A stretch of DNA of 64,000 nucleotides from Steromphala cineraria (GCA_916613615.1 OU744730.1:6231582-6295581), one strand, 5' to 3'. Counted from the stretch's first letter, positions 46,521 through 58,830 are shown. Numbers and translations: made by a program. The notes: generated by a model from the sequence alone, not told the origin.

Positions 46521-49500
46521 TACATACAGTTTGAAAGTTTTCTGCATTAATTATTTTCATTCTCTGTAAAAGGTATGTTACTTTCGAATTTGATGTCATG
46601 TACCTAGGCCCTTGAATGCGTCGTCTACTTTTTTACTTTTTATTTTTTTCAACTTTAGTAACAAAGACTTACGTTTATAATGCAGAATGAACCCTTTTAA
46701 AACAAATGAACTGTGAATGTCATTTTGTTTCCCTCTGACTATGTATTTACAGCAATAGATAAATCTCGGAGAGGAAACAAATACATTTAAACATTTGTTA
46801 TGTACAATAGTGTTTTTAACTGATTTGTATGTTTGAATTATTTTTCTTAAAACTGAGAATAATGAAGGACGTTGTTAATTCTTAACTTGACGATGCATCT
46901 TCCAAGTATAATCTACGGGAAAATATCTTATTATTAACATAAAGCAATACTCAGTTATTACATGTACATATATTATGTAACTTTATTTAGAACAAATGTC
47001 TTTAAAGCAAATAACTTCTACAGGCATGAGGCCTTATAAGTACTGAAATAAAGATTTATTGATCTCACGCAACTTCAAGATGGAATAAGTGAATATTATT
47101 TATCAATTTATCTATACAACGAAATTCATGTATCTATTATTTATATAAGGAAATTCATTTATTTTTACATTATATTAAATACCATATCATTATATATATC
47201 AATATAAATCATTGTTTTGAGTTATTCAAAGATAATTTAAGAAACTTCTCACAAACGCCACAAAGACAATTTCACTGTCTTTGATCTTTTTATCACCCTG
47301 TAATAAAAATCTCGAGGTGTACCGCCTGGTACAGCAAAGTATTTGTGTATTGCCTACATGTAACTCGTTTGCAAATGCAGATACTTAGTTGCTGAATTCG
47401 ATTTATATGTCAAAATTATGATTTTTTTTCTTGCAAATTCAAAACTTGATTTGTCGATTTATGAAGTAGGTAAACAATAATTTCTCAAAAAGCAACGGTG
47501 ATATGCAATTCACATAATAAGTGACTATCAAATAACTATGATAAATGATTGTCTTTGATGTTTGTTTTACTGAAATCTCTTTGATAATAAAGAAGTGAAG
47601 ATAAGCCCACTGAAGCAAATGTTATCTAGACTTTCTTCACTAGTGTATACTTGTGTGTATTTTAACATATATTTTGGCAGAAAAAAAACTTTTTTTCTTT
47701 TGATGTAATACAGATTGATTTTTTCTTCCTCATATCGTAATCTCTATATCTATAAGGTTTGTTGCTAAAAATGTTTTTTATAAACGGTCTTAATAGTTAT
47801 ATATATAGTTATAGGTATGGTTCCCTGTGATTAACTTACGTAAACACATGAATTTACATATCAAGGCAAACGCTGACTCCAGAAATATTTATTTAAACTA
47901 TCTTTCAAAATATTTCAAATATCTCTAAGACAGAATCATGCCTTTTTAAAACAAATAGAATGTGAATGATGTTTTGTTTTTCTATGATTGTATATTTTCT
48001 ATTTTATAAGATTAAAAACAGACCAACAAATATATGAATCTTTATTTGTAATTATTATCTTGTAAAGTTATTACATTTTAATGCGTTTTACTGAGAATGT
48101 CAGTTATTTGTTCCTGAATTTACATCTCTTTTATCACATATTCTAATTATAAATATAGTTTTATGTCTGAACCGTTTAAGATTATATAACGTGAACATTT
48201 CTTTTTTTTCTTTTTTATTCCTTTTTGTGGTACGTGAACATTCTTCATAAACAAGTTACAAGTGACAAAAAGAAAATACCACAATTATTTCATGTTTATT
48301 AATTGTAATAGGAAAGGATATAGACACATTACGATAATAGATATGTAAACATTTTTAACCATGCTGGAATATTCCAGCATATGTCAAGAAAACACCTCAA
48401 CCCAACAAGTCATTATCTCTGTATCTTTGAACTTTTTATGGCCCTGTAATAAAAGTCTCGTTAGTAAATATGTCCCCGCGCGGGTCTGCCCTTTAAATGT
48501 GTATTGCCTACAGGTACTTCGTTTTCAGGTACAGGCACTTGTATTGGTAGTTGTTGGATTATATTTAATTCGTCAATATTGAAATGTCTTAGTTAATACA
48601 TTTGTAAATTCATATAACCTGATATGTCAGTTAATGTGTTGTAATAACACATTCCAACATTTTGATACAAAAAAAGGATAAAACAATTTACTGCCCTATA
48701 ATCAGAGTACGTAGATCAAGTCTATTTTCTTAAGAACTTAAAGTGTGATATGCAATTGTAATATACTACTCAAAGGAACACTCGAGATTTTAATATAGTC
48801 TCTGTTAATTCATACCCACATGCATTCCTGACGTTGGGCTACTGATTTTTTAACGGATTTGTGGAAATTTGATTAGTTTTTGAATTTCTGTATTTTCAAT
48901 CACATTTCTTCAGGGGATTTCACTACAGGGGATATCACATTCAAAGCACTAAAATAACCCAAGACAAGACCTCAATGTTTTGAGCATGAGCAATCTGACG
49001 TCCTGTAACTTTCATTTTCGACTCTGGCCTTGGTAATAAAGTTTCAATTTTTTATTCATAGATACACACAATAACATGTTTTTTATTACATTATAGAGGC
49101 GAACTAGAACATGCATATTTCCGCGCGGTATAAATATAAACATTTGGTTGTTTACCAATCCGGTTCCTTCTTTTGTGTTTAAACCACATGCATATTTGTC
49201 AATCTTTGCCATAGTTCATTGATTAAGCACTTCTAGTTGAGGGCAGTCATTACTGATTAGGAGCATTACAACTGGTCATTAAGGGGTATGACATAATCAA
49301 TTTAAATGTATGAATGGGAAAACAATTTCATTTATTTTAATATGATAAAAGTATACATCTTTTGAGAATTGTCGGTGTTACATTAATCTTTATAAAAAAA
49401 ATTCTTCCTTAAAGTATTATTGGCATCAAAGTTAAAAATTAAATTCCAAATTTCATCAATTTCAACAATATCAAAGTCACAAAAGTAATTTTGTCTTAAA

Positions 49501-50079
49501 TTTCATTAAACTTTTCCTATAATTCCTCTAAAAATCAAACAGAGAGAGGGAATTTGTTTCTTTATGTTTTATCTTCAACATAATTGGCACAAAAGACAAA
49601 CAATACATCCCTTAGCACTGACATGCATTCTGCCTTTTTAATTTTTTAATCAGTTAATTCGAAATAATACATTTAACTTTTTTAACTAAAACTTGTTTGA
49701 TAATAATCTAGTGGAAATAATTATTTCAAGGATGCATACAGGCATCAAAATAGAGCATTATCTTTAACTCATTTGAGGTTGTCATGTCTTTTTGTACAAA
49801 ACTATAAACAAAACCTGGGCTAAAGATATATGCAACAAAATGGAAATATTAATTATATTTAAGGTTATTTTTATGTGTTCTTTCTTTAAAACCGCAAACA
49901 AAATTTTAACTGAATATGAACACAATGATAGCAGGTTTTGGCACTTTTGGTGTAATGAAATATGTTTCACTTATATATCTGTTGCTGTATATCTGTATCT
50001 ATATATTCAGTAATGTATTTCTCTTTTCAAAGACAAGCTCATCAATGTAAGCCGTATATTGGAATCTGTTTTTGTAGCA
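46521..50079. other. AT-rich non-coding stretch, no gene seen
   Basis: About 3.5 kb of low-GC sequence. Related phrases ('atctttttatcaccctgtaataaaa' type near 47285 and 'tttatggccctgtaataaaagtc' near 48435) mark an old duplication of about 150 bp (47240-47380 against 48400-48560). No exon was recognised. Confidence 0.5.
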
Positions 50080-50260
50080 TTCAGCCCTCATTAACTATTG
50101 GTGTCAATTAGACGATACCATTTCCTCATTAGCTTATGGCGTCAATTAGACAGATTGACACGTGTATTGACAATCCACGCTGACAGGTGAGTAATACTCG
50201 AGGCATTGTTTGTCACTGGTCTCTCTTATCTAGTTATCCAATCAGATGTTAGAGGTTAAC
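50080..50260. promoter_or_regulatory. candidate homeodomain/MEIS-type regulatory block
   Basis: Two near-repeats, 'ggtgtcaattagac' and 'ggcgtcaattagacagattg', each carry a CAATTAG core. A CTGACAGGTG (MEIS/TGIF-like TGACAG) and several further TGACA and ATTAA/TTAG cores follow. The block stands out from AT-rich flanks and is not open as coding sequence. Function is inference. Confidence 0.35.
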
Positions 50261-50584
50261 CAAGACCCAATGCAAAGTTTCTTTCCCTATATTTCTGCAT
50301 ATTCATTTGTACCTAACTTTTGTTGAAGTAAGGCAGAGACTGCAAGGTGCTGCAACATAGTGTTATCACTAATCATTGATGGATTTATGTGCTTTAATAT
50401 AGAGGATTTCATTTTCGATAAGGTTAGTTTCACATGTTGTTTATGCAGCCGATCTTTTGGCATACTTTGTAATGCCGATGTCACATAATATGTATAAATG
50501 ATATACGGTTGCCATGTATTTCAAAAACTAAATTTTTAAGATTGTAAACTAATTCATTCTGATTCCTAATCCCTCATAGAGAGA

Positions 50585-50680
50585 GAGTTTATTCAGTAAC
50601 TAGGCCACCGGCCCATTATACATTGCATAGTTATATAATTCTACATTTCAATCCCTCATAAGAGGAAATGGATTTCTAAC
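50585..50680 (-). repeat. possible LINE 3' end fragment
   Basis: On the minus strand this reads 'aatgggccggtggcctagtt' then 'actgaataaa' and a CTCTCTC run. It resembles the LINE 3' end at 62610-62812 (GGGCCTATGGCC ... CGAATAAA plus short repeat). No coding part is attached on that strand. Confidence 0.45.
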
Positions 50681-50823
50681 CAATGGATACCTATTAAAAT
50701 GATATGAAAAAGCATTCCACCAACCATTGATATTAATATTTCACAATATCCTGCAATGTTTAGATTATTAGAGACTTTTTATTGGGAGTTATTTGAAAAA
50801 AAGGATTCTTGATTTTAGCCAGT

Positions 50824-51340
50824 TATCCAGATCAACACGTTTATTGCCAAGACGATGTTGAAGATGAATTTCACTTTATATTGAATAGTCCACAATATTA
50901 CGCTTAAAGGGGCAGTAGCACGTTTTTAGAGGGAATATAAGGTGATGTCAGGAAAATGAAAATAAATGGTTCCAATTGAAAGGCAATGTTTCAAACCAAA
51001 TGGAGCAGTAATAATTCAAATATATAATGTAAAGTTTAGCCATGTGATTCTTTTTCTTACACAAAATGAACTAAAGGTGTTCACAAAAAAATGGCCGCCA
51101 ATGGATTTTAGGTAAATCTTCATACTTTGTTCTCTGACTATGAAAGATTGGCTTGTGTAATGAGATTTTTGACACTATCAAAGTAATACATTTAGCGTTA
51201 ACATACAATTATCAGTGAAAATTTTTAAATATAAAATTCTCAAAAGACGTGCTACTGCCCCTTTAAAGAACAACGTTTAATAAGCCGCATTGATATAGAT
51301 ATCCATCGGTATTTAAATTTCTATTATGATGATATCTATG
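50824..51340 (+). pseudogene. LINE reverse-transcriptase C-terminal remnant split by a MITE
   Basis: Before the MITE, 50824-50903 reads Y-P-D-Q-H-V-Y-C-Q-D-D-V-E-D-E-F-H-F-I-L, the 'C..(V/I)EDE(F/Y)HF' motif at the C terminus of many non-LTR retrotransposon RTs. After the MITE, at 51264-51332, an open stretch (LKEQRLISRIDI...) looks like the continuation in another frame. The MITE at 50908-51262 with its TTAA duplication separates the two. The remnant is short, frameshifted and dead. The clearer relative is at 62813-63310. Confidence 0.6.
50908..51262 (+). mobile_element. TTAA-flanked MITE copy inserted in a LINE remnant
   Basis: Near-consensus ends AGGGGCAGTAGCACG and CGTGCTACTGCCCCT, flanked by TTAA at 50904-50907 and 51263-51266. 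The body has 'gggaatataaggtgatgtca', 'aatggttccaattgaaaggc' and 'atggccgccaatggatttta'. It shares high similarity with the 21.7-kb copy. Confidence 0.94.
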
Positions 51341-51770
51341 TAAGGCTAATTTAAGTCATGAATAAATCAGTAAAAGTGTTATTTCATAACTGTTCATTCT
51401 CCCCTAGCGATACTGTTTCCATACGATATAACAGAATCTGAAACATTGTTACAAAATCATTTTTTTATGACCTTCAAATCTAATTCACTGTTAATGGTTT
51501 TTACTCTATCCTATCAATGTTATTACTCACTTTGACCCGCCGATAAATTCAATTGTGTACACAGTACTATACAACTCATTTAAAAACGAGTAGGTCATTT
51601 GGGTTTATGGTGTCGTACGTTATCTATCACATTTATCTATTTATCTAACTAAAAGTTCGATTAGAAGAATTGCAGCTGGAATAAACCAAACAATATATAA
51701 ATACTACATTATAAATAACACAAAAATCAAATGTATCTTGAATTTGTTTAAATGAGCACTTCCTGACGTA
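51341..51770. other. non-coding stretch, no gene seen
   Basis: AT-rich. No feature was recognised. Confidence 0.5.
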
Positions 51771-51927
51771 AACTGAGATATACTGAGATATACTGAGATA
51801 TACTGAGCTATGGAAATTCAGAGTATACTGACCAGTATACGTCAGTAAATTAGGGTGGTTTCCTAATTAGTATACCTCAGTATATTAGGGTGGTTTACTG
51901 ACGTATACTGGTCCAGTATACGAGCAT
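51771..51927. repeat. AGTATAC-palindrome repeat, copy 2
   Basis: Four 'actgagatat' units are followed by nested inverted AGTATAC blocks ('agagtatactgaccagtata', 'agtatacctcagtata', 'cgtatactggtccagtatac') with 'taaattagggtggttt' between them. It is related, inverted, to 39905-40035. The structure is strongly self-complementary. Confidence 0.7.
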
Positions 51928-53389
51928 TTTTCTTCACGTGATATTCATGAAAACAAAGTACATAATGACATTGGATGTTTACAGAATATTTCCCTCTACA
52001 AATGTCATACAGGCTTCCCTAGGTACAAATCACGTGACTTCCCAGGATGCATTAGCGAAACGACGAGAACAGGTTATATGTGCCGAGACTACGTATCACC
52101 GCTTTGTTGATCTCTTGAGAAATATATCCCGTACTCTTAACTCCATTAACTTTTGCTAAAACCAATTTGGTGTCACACCGTGACATCATGACCCTTATGG
52201 GTTCCCGTGACACTCGGAATCGCTTAACGATGTAAGCAGTTTTACTAATCATATCAACACATCATATCATCGCCAAGGCAGTGATCAATTTACACGTACT
52301 TGCCAATCAGAGTATTAACGGTAATCTGTAAATTCTTTAATGACCACAGTGGTTTGTGATCTCAATGGATCCAATCATATTTTCCTCTATTACTTGAGAT
52401 TATTAATCGTTTACTATATGATGAGTTATTTGAAATACATTTCAATACCCAGGAAGTAAAAAATGAATCTTAACCTTTCGCATTATGTTATTAAGCGTTT
52501 GAAGGTATTTTATGATGTGTGTACAAGAAGGGGCCGGGCCAGACTGCTGTATCGACGGACAGCCAGCACAATAATTAAAAGTCAGAAACGTACAGAGGTC
52601 AAGAATACCCGTCTACCTGGAAAATAAATATGATAATGTAATTTCTTCTGTAAAACTGCCAAAGGTTTTGACAAACAAAAATAAAAATGTTGAATTTTTT
52701 ATAATAATAGTTTTAAAGTTTAAAGTTGTTTGATTCACGGAATTAGATGAAGACATTTGGACAATGGAATCATGTTTCGTTAATAGTGTTCAATGCGTAT
52801 AACACGCTACGTTGTGCATAATTCCATTATCTATAAAATCAAGTGAGGCTTGATTTAATAAAAAGCCATGTATTCTTTAATAGGAGAACCTCGAACCAAT
52901 ATTCTTAGTTGTCAAAGAAAGTTATTTCTTTACAAATTTACATTATGCTTGATATATTTATTATTAATGATTTCCAAACATAATTTAACGTCTTGTGTCT
53001 CGAAGCATATTATTTTAACTAAACGTACATAAACAGTGAGAACATCACAAACCCTCATAAAAGAATCTTAACCAATTAATTGCCTTGACTGCCAATCTAT
53101 TTCTAATGGCATATAGCCTGTTATAATGAAATAATGAGTTTCTCTTTCGAAAATGAAAAACGAAGAAAATACGTGTTCCTTTGAAAACTTATACTTCATT
53201 TACTTTAACAAAAATTGACTTTCATGTTGAATTAACTCAACTAATCAGTTCTCAGAGCGAAAATCATACCGGATATGAAAGAACATCGGTATTTGACTTG
53301 AGGGCATTCCAGGGTGTAATTACGTAGTGCGGTAAGGGGTTTCCCATAACCAAGCTATTTAGTCCAAGAACGGTAACTCTTCACCCCAG
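51928..53389. other. non-coding stretch, no gene seen
   Basis: Overlapping short frames at 51938-52252 on both strands lack domain content. The rest is AT-rich. Confidence 0.45.
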
Positions 53390-53531
53390 GACTCACGTGA
53401 AGGATGAAAGAGTGACAGCACTGCCAGACATATGTACAGCTAATGCCTTAAGGTTGAACAACATGCCAAAATCATCCGACAAAATCAATGAGATGAAGAA
53501 ACACTTAGCCATTGTGTTTAACTCTGCACAG
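53390..53531 (+). CDS. probable internal exon of an unidentified gene (partial)
   Basis: A 142-nt open segment lies between an acceptor ('taactcttcaccccag' ending at 53389) and a donor (CAG|GTATAT at 53532). It reads 1 nt plus 47 codons, ending in phase 0. The peptide (THVKDERVTALPDICTANAL ... HLAIVFNSAQ) is charged, largely helical in character and unlike the surrounding AT-rich translations; other frames are closed. Gene identity is not recognised. A weak idea is the pre-Cache N-terminal region of a GPR158-like receptor (helix ending near 'HLAIVFNSAQ'), which would make it a different gene copy from the exon at 18.2 kb, since it lies downstream of it on the same strand. The exon call is moderate; the family idea is speculative. 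Confidence 0.5.
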
Positions 53532-53544
53532 GTATATAGTTCTA

Positions 53545-53840
53545 TCATCTTGACTTAATTGTTTAGAAAGTTTTCCTGAGATTCCCCTTCATTTTATGGA
53601 ATTGTGGTAATGCAAAATTCATGCAAAGTATTACGAAAAGATGTATACCTTCTTTACTTAACTGTTCAGAAAGTTTTCCTGAAAATATCATCTTTCATTT
53701 TATGGAATTGTGGAAATGCAACATTCATTCATAGGGTGTGGTAAAGATGCTTTATCTTCTTTACTTATTGTTTATGCCTTGTCCGGAAACTACCCTTCAT
53801 TTCTTTGTTGAATGGTTGCGGTAAAAAATTCATACATAGT
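53545..53840. repeat. intronic tandem repeat, ~110-bp unit, three copies
   Basis: Units share 'ttgtttagaaagttttcctg', 'cttcattttatggaattgtg', 'gaaatgcaa.attcat' and 'cttctttactta'. The array starts right after the exon donor at 53532. Confidence 0.8.
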
Positions 53841-54240
53841 ATATTATTCTCACCTGCGAGCCATTGATGACATTCTGCAATGTGATTTTGATCAACATAT
53901 TAAGCTTTATTCCTTGCGACATTCACATACTTATATAGCAAGAGGGATGTTATATCTTGTTTGTTACCTTTTTTCTAATTTCATCGACATTTTAAAAAAA
54001 ACTCATGACCTACAAAGCTTCTTTTATGGAGAGACTAAACGACTTTGCTTGGATTTAATTTTACATCCCTTGAAAAGAGTTTCCCTATGTTAAAGTTAAA
54101 GGTATATGCCAAAATCTCCGTCTGCGTAAGTTGCTTATCTAAAACCACCTTCGTCGGCATTAAAAAAGGTAAAGAAATGGAAACAATTGAACATGTAATG
54201 GATTTTTATCAAATAAGGAAGTTAACAATGATAAAAAAAC
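53841..54240. other. non-coding stretch, no gene seen
   Basis: Open frames at 53812-54093 and 54045-54290 start in repeat DNA and end in the tRNA-like sequence; not supported as genes. Confidence 0.4.
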
Positions 54241-54242
54241 GA

Positions 54243-54313
54243 AGGCGAGGTTCAAACCCCGGACCTTTATGTTGTCAAGCAGCTCCTTAACCACTGGACC
54301 AACCGGGAAACCG
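54243..54313 (-). repeat. tRNA-like SINE head (minus strand)
   Basis: Read on the minus strand: 'ggtttcccggttggtccagt', an A-box-like TGGTCCAGTGG, then about 30 bp later GGGGTTTGAACCTCGCC, a B-box variant. The 5' and 3' ends only partly pair, so this is more likely a SINE head than a functional tRNA gene. No body or tail was recognised. Confidence 0.5.
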
Positions 54314-54524
54314 TGCTACTTGATGTACGTGTGTTTTTTCATGTTTCTATATTTATTTTTATCTGTAGATATAGGTCTTTATTTTAATACAAGTTTCTAA
54401 TTTTATTAATCAAGTTTTTCATTTTAAACCAGGACCAGGAGTGTATTGTAGGTATGATTTATGTTTATTTTTTTCAGGACAAATTAACTTCTTTGAGAGG
54501 CATTTTAGAAGTTGGAATGACAAA

Positions 54525-54587
54525 AATGCTGAGGAAACGTCGCATACAATGAACAAAGAAGTTGTCATCCATATATTCCTCAGCATT
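54525..54587. mobile_element. short member of the GAAACGTCGCAT palindromic family
   Basis: Bounded by AATGCTGAGG and its reverse complement CCTCAGCATT, with GAAACGTCGCATACAATGAA and 'gttgtcatccatatattcct' between. It is nearly identical to the right arm of 17844-18002, and similarity extends to the left ('gaagttggaatgacaaaa'). Confidence 0.7.
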
Positions 54588-56343
54588 AAAGGACAAATTA
54601 AGCCACAAAAGTGTATAATTGAAACGTTTATGAATTATTTTATATAAAACAATTAGTTGAAATCATTGCAGGAGTGTTCCTTGGTACATTCGGGTTATGG
54701 CAATAGCCTCAGCTCGAGCTACGCCCCGGCGAGTTTATTTGCCATGGTCCCTCTATCCGGGTTTTCATATTTTACCTTAATGTTAATCTTTTCAAATGAG
54801 TTTCTGATTTGGCACGAACTCTGAAATCGTATTTGAAATTCCTTGTCTTGTAAGGTAGAAGATTGCCGGTTAGCAACGCCTTGAACCATTTTATGTTCTT
54901 CTAATGAGGGAAGTCCAGGGAAATAGTAAAGTCAAGTTCTGCAATATATTTACAAGTACACTTAAAGATAAGTTATTTCGAAGTTTAAACTTTTGGTTAA
55001 CATTTTTCGTTCATAAATGACTTTTCAACGAATAAAATTAAAACATTGTTAACAAACATGTAGCTGATCACGTGTCTGCTCTTCGCACATTTCATGCAAC
55101 GCTATCTATTTGCCTTATTATTTATAAATACAGAGTTCATTTCAGCACTTTTGAGCTACTACCTGGAATAGAAATTTCTAATGTAAAATGGAATTTTATA
55201 TTTGGAAGTTAATGAATATTCAACATGATAAGATATTTTTCAGATTAATATAGAGTTGTTACATTACAATATCATGACCACTGTTTTAGGTTGACAGCTT
55301 TTCATTATCATATTTCCTGATAATCTGGGGAAGGAAAAAGGGTATATCAAAGAACTAGATCGTGTATTAATCTCATTATCAATATTGCCTTTCGTGTTAA
55401 TAGCAAACACGATGAACTTGTATTTTCAAAATAGTAATTACAATCAGCGATGATGTTTATTCACCATCGATGATGAAATTTCTACCAAATGATATCATGT
55501 AAGATTACTCTCAGAGATAAAAGACGGCATTTCTTTAAATTGCTATTACCGGTAGAACCGAAGTATTAAAAAATGTTCGCCGGATTTGTTTATAAAGTCA
55601 ATCTTCAATCTTTATTCAATAACTGCATGTAAATGCCACAGATCTGTGGTCCAGTTAGTAGATACGATATTACACATTTGTACAATCCATATAACACAAA
55701 TGTGTCAAGGTTTAAACATGATGTTTTGATATCGAAAATATTTTTGTTTCGAAAATACGGATTTAAATGATATTCATTTTAGTATCAGTGACAATAATAG
55801 AAAGAATACTGATTCATGATCGAAAACTGGACAAAGACTCTTATAAAGGACCATAAGGTCGTTTTTAAATGTTTTTCCGGAAGCTACAGAGATAGATATG
55901 GGTTGGCATAATCGATCATGTACCGAGAATAAATGTAAATAGGACGTATATTTCCGTCATTTTTACATATAAATTGCATTTTATCGATTTTCACTGAAAA
56001 CTTGTGTATATCATGATTTTGGCACTTAAGCGATGCATCTGCAAGTTTAGCAAAGATGATTTAACTTAACTAAGCAACATTTTGCTGAATCATAATTTCT
56101 GTACTGTAAATATCACGACTGGCTTTAAGATGATATTTACATGTACTGCTTCGTCAAAAGGAATGAAGGGAATAACTAAGTTGATCACATATAATAAAAC
56201 TAAGTTAAATACATCTTCACTATAATGACATTTAACAATTCTTGCTTTGTGTTAATTGCTTTATTTACCCTCGTAGATTTTCAAAAACTTTCTTGCCAAC
56301 GGTAACACCTATTTTTGTTTGCGCAATATACTCCTCGAATGCT
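54588..56343. other. non-coding stretch, no gene seen
   Basis: AT-rich, with a short GC-richer patch near 54700-54770. No exon, RNA gene or repeat was recognised. Confidence 0.5.
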
Positions 56344-56347
56344 TTAA

Positions 56348-56702
56348 AGGGACAGTAGCACGTTTTTTAATAATTTTATATTCTGAATGTTTCACTGATA
56401 ATTGTAAGTTAATGATAAATGTATTATTTTGACCTGTCAGAAATCTCAATTCACAAGCCAATTATCCATAGTCAGAGGACAAAGTATGAGGATTCACATA
56501 AAATCCATTTGCGGCCATTTTGTGTGAACACCTTTAATTCATTTTTTGTAAGAAAAAGGAATCGCATGGCTAAACTTTACGTTATATATTTGAATTTGTA
56601 CTGCACCCTTTAGTTTAGATACTTTGTTTTTCAATTGGCAACATTTATTTTCATTTTCCTGACATCACCTTATATTCCCCCTTAAAACGTGCTACTGCCC
56701 CT
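56348..56702 (-). mobile_element. TTAA-flanked MITE copy, reverse
   Basis: Starts AGGGACAGTAGCACG and ends CGTGCTACTGCCCCT, with TTAA at 56344-56347 and 56703-56706. The interior is the reverse complement of the forward copies ('gcggccattttgtgtgaaca', 'ttttcctgacatcaccttat'). It is non-coding. Confidence 0.93.
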
Positions 56703-56706
56703 TTAA

Positions 56707-57189
56707 TGAATAGTGTAATTAAAGAGTATCAGGTGTTTTATGATAGTTTTACTCTTGTATTTTAGACCTTTATGATCAGGTTCTTCTCTATATGTATTCT
56801 TGAGTGAACATTTATATCCTCTGTCTTCAAAATAAATTTCCCTAAAGTATATACATTTTTATCGTATGTTTTTATGGCTATTCATCCTTAGTTCGTAGAG
56901 ACATGATATTATTTATTTGATGATGACATTAAAACAATTGATCTTTCTTGTGATGATGAGTTTAGTTGAAGGTATCTAATTCGCAAAATATGATTTCAAT
57001 TCGCATACGATGGTTCATTTGGTATATCTATTCTTACAGAAACCATTTCACCTTAATCGCTTTAAACTCTCCTACCTAGCTACAGCTTATTACGATCAAT
57101 TATGTCACTTGAACAAAGAACAACGAATAAATTTCGCCTAAAAACATTTTGTAAAGTAAGGATTATGTGAAGTAATGTTAAAAATATAA
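56707..57189. other. non-coding stretch, no gene seen
   Basis: AT-rich sequence between the MITE and the satellite array. Confidence 0.5.
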
Positions 57190-58830
57190 CTGCTGATGTT
57201 CCGCCACATTGTTTATAAACCAATTTATTATTTGATCAACCCACTTTCGACAACAGTGAAGACTCCGGACATTAATTTTGATATCTTACTGCTTATGTTG
57301 GCCATACAGGCTGAAATACAATTAATGATTGATCATCCCATGTTCGACTGTAGTGAAGTCTCGGACAATAATTAAATGTAACTGCTCGTGTTTCGTAAAA
57401 TGAATTTTAAACTGATTTTTTATTTGATCACCCCATTCTCAACTGCAGTGAAGACTCCGGGTATTAATTTTAAAATGTAACTGCTTATGTTTCGCCATAT
57501 GTGTTATAAACCAATTTATGATTTGATCAACCAATTCTCGACTGTAGTGAAGACTTTGGACACTTATTTTAGATGCAACTGCTGATGTTTAGCCATTTAG
57601 GTAAGAAACCAATTTATGATTTGATCAACCCATTCTCAACTGCAGTGGAGACTCGGGGTATTATTTTAAAATGTAACTGCTGATGTTTCGCCATATGTGT
57701 TATAAACCAATTTATGATTTGATCAACCAATTCTCGACTGTAGTGAAGACTTTGGACAGTTATTTTAGATGCAACTGCTGATGTTTCGCCATTTAGGTAA
57801 GAAACCAATTTATGATTTGATCAACCCATTCTCGAATACAGTGAAGACTCCGGGTATTAATTTTAAAATGTAACTGCTGATGTTTCGCCATATTGGTTAT
57901 AAAACAATTTATGATTTGATCAACCCATTCTCGACTGTAGTAAAGAATTTGGACAGTTATTTTAGACGTAAGTGCTCGTGTTTCGCCATTTAGGTAAGAA
58001 ACCAATTTATGATTGGATCAACCCATTCTCGAATACAGTGAAGACTCCGGACAGTAATTTAAAATGTAACTGCTGATGTTTCGCCATATTGGTTATAAAA
58101 CAATTTATGATTTGATCAACCCATTCTCGACTGTAGTAAAGAATTTGGACAGTTATTTTAGACGTAAGTGCTCGTGTTTCGCCATTTATATTATAAACCA
58201 ATCTATGATTTAAAAACCCAATTTTGGTTGTAGTGAAGACTCTGGTAGTATTTTTAGAATGAAAGTGCTGATGTTTCCCCATATGGATTATAAACCCGTT
58301 AATGATTTGATAAACCCAATTTCGGCTGTAGCGTTTATTCCGGAAAGTGATTTCAAAATGTAACTGCTCACGTTTCGCGACATGGGTTATAAACCAAGTT
58401 TTTCCAATTTTACCCATTCTCAACTGCAGAGAAGACTCCAGACATTGATTTTAAAATGCAACTGCTCATGTTTTGGCTTTTTGGTTTATAAACCGATATA
58501 TGATTTGATAAACCAATTGTAGACTGCAGTGACGTCACCGGACAGTGTTTTTAAAATGTAACTGCTTATGTTTTGCCATATGGATTATAGACCACTTTAT
58601 GATCATTCCGTTGTAGTGAAAGCTCCGGACAGTGTGTGTAACTGCATGTTTAGCCATATGGACTGAACTACAATCTATTATTTGATCAGCCAATTCTCGA
58701 CTCCAGTGAAGTCACCGGACAGTGTTTTTAAAATGTAACTGCTCACGTTACGCCATATGGGTTATAAACCAAATTATGATTTGATCACCCCATTCTCGAC
58801 TACGATGAAGACCATGGACCGGGCATGTAA
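57190..58830. repeat. 98-bp satellite array with dimeric higher-order structure
   Basis: Roughly 15 units built on 'gtaactgctgatgtttcgcc', 'ataaaccaatttatgatttg', 'atcaacccattctcgactg' and 'tagtgaagactccggaca'. In the regular centre the 'ccaatttatg' landmark falls at 57511, 57609, 57707, 57805, 57904, 58002 and 58100, a 98-bp period. Alternate units read 'atttaggtaagaaacc' and 'atatgtgttataaacc', giving a ~196-bp dimer. Edge units are more diverged. The 98-bp unit is not a multiple of three, so the minus-strand open frames with repeated peptides across it are incidental. Confidence 0.95.

Noticed and set aside
57614..58423. Minus-strand open frames with repeated peptide blocks
   Set aside because: They follow the 98-bp satellite and change frame between units, so the repeats in the peptides reflect DNA tandem repeats.
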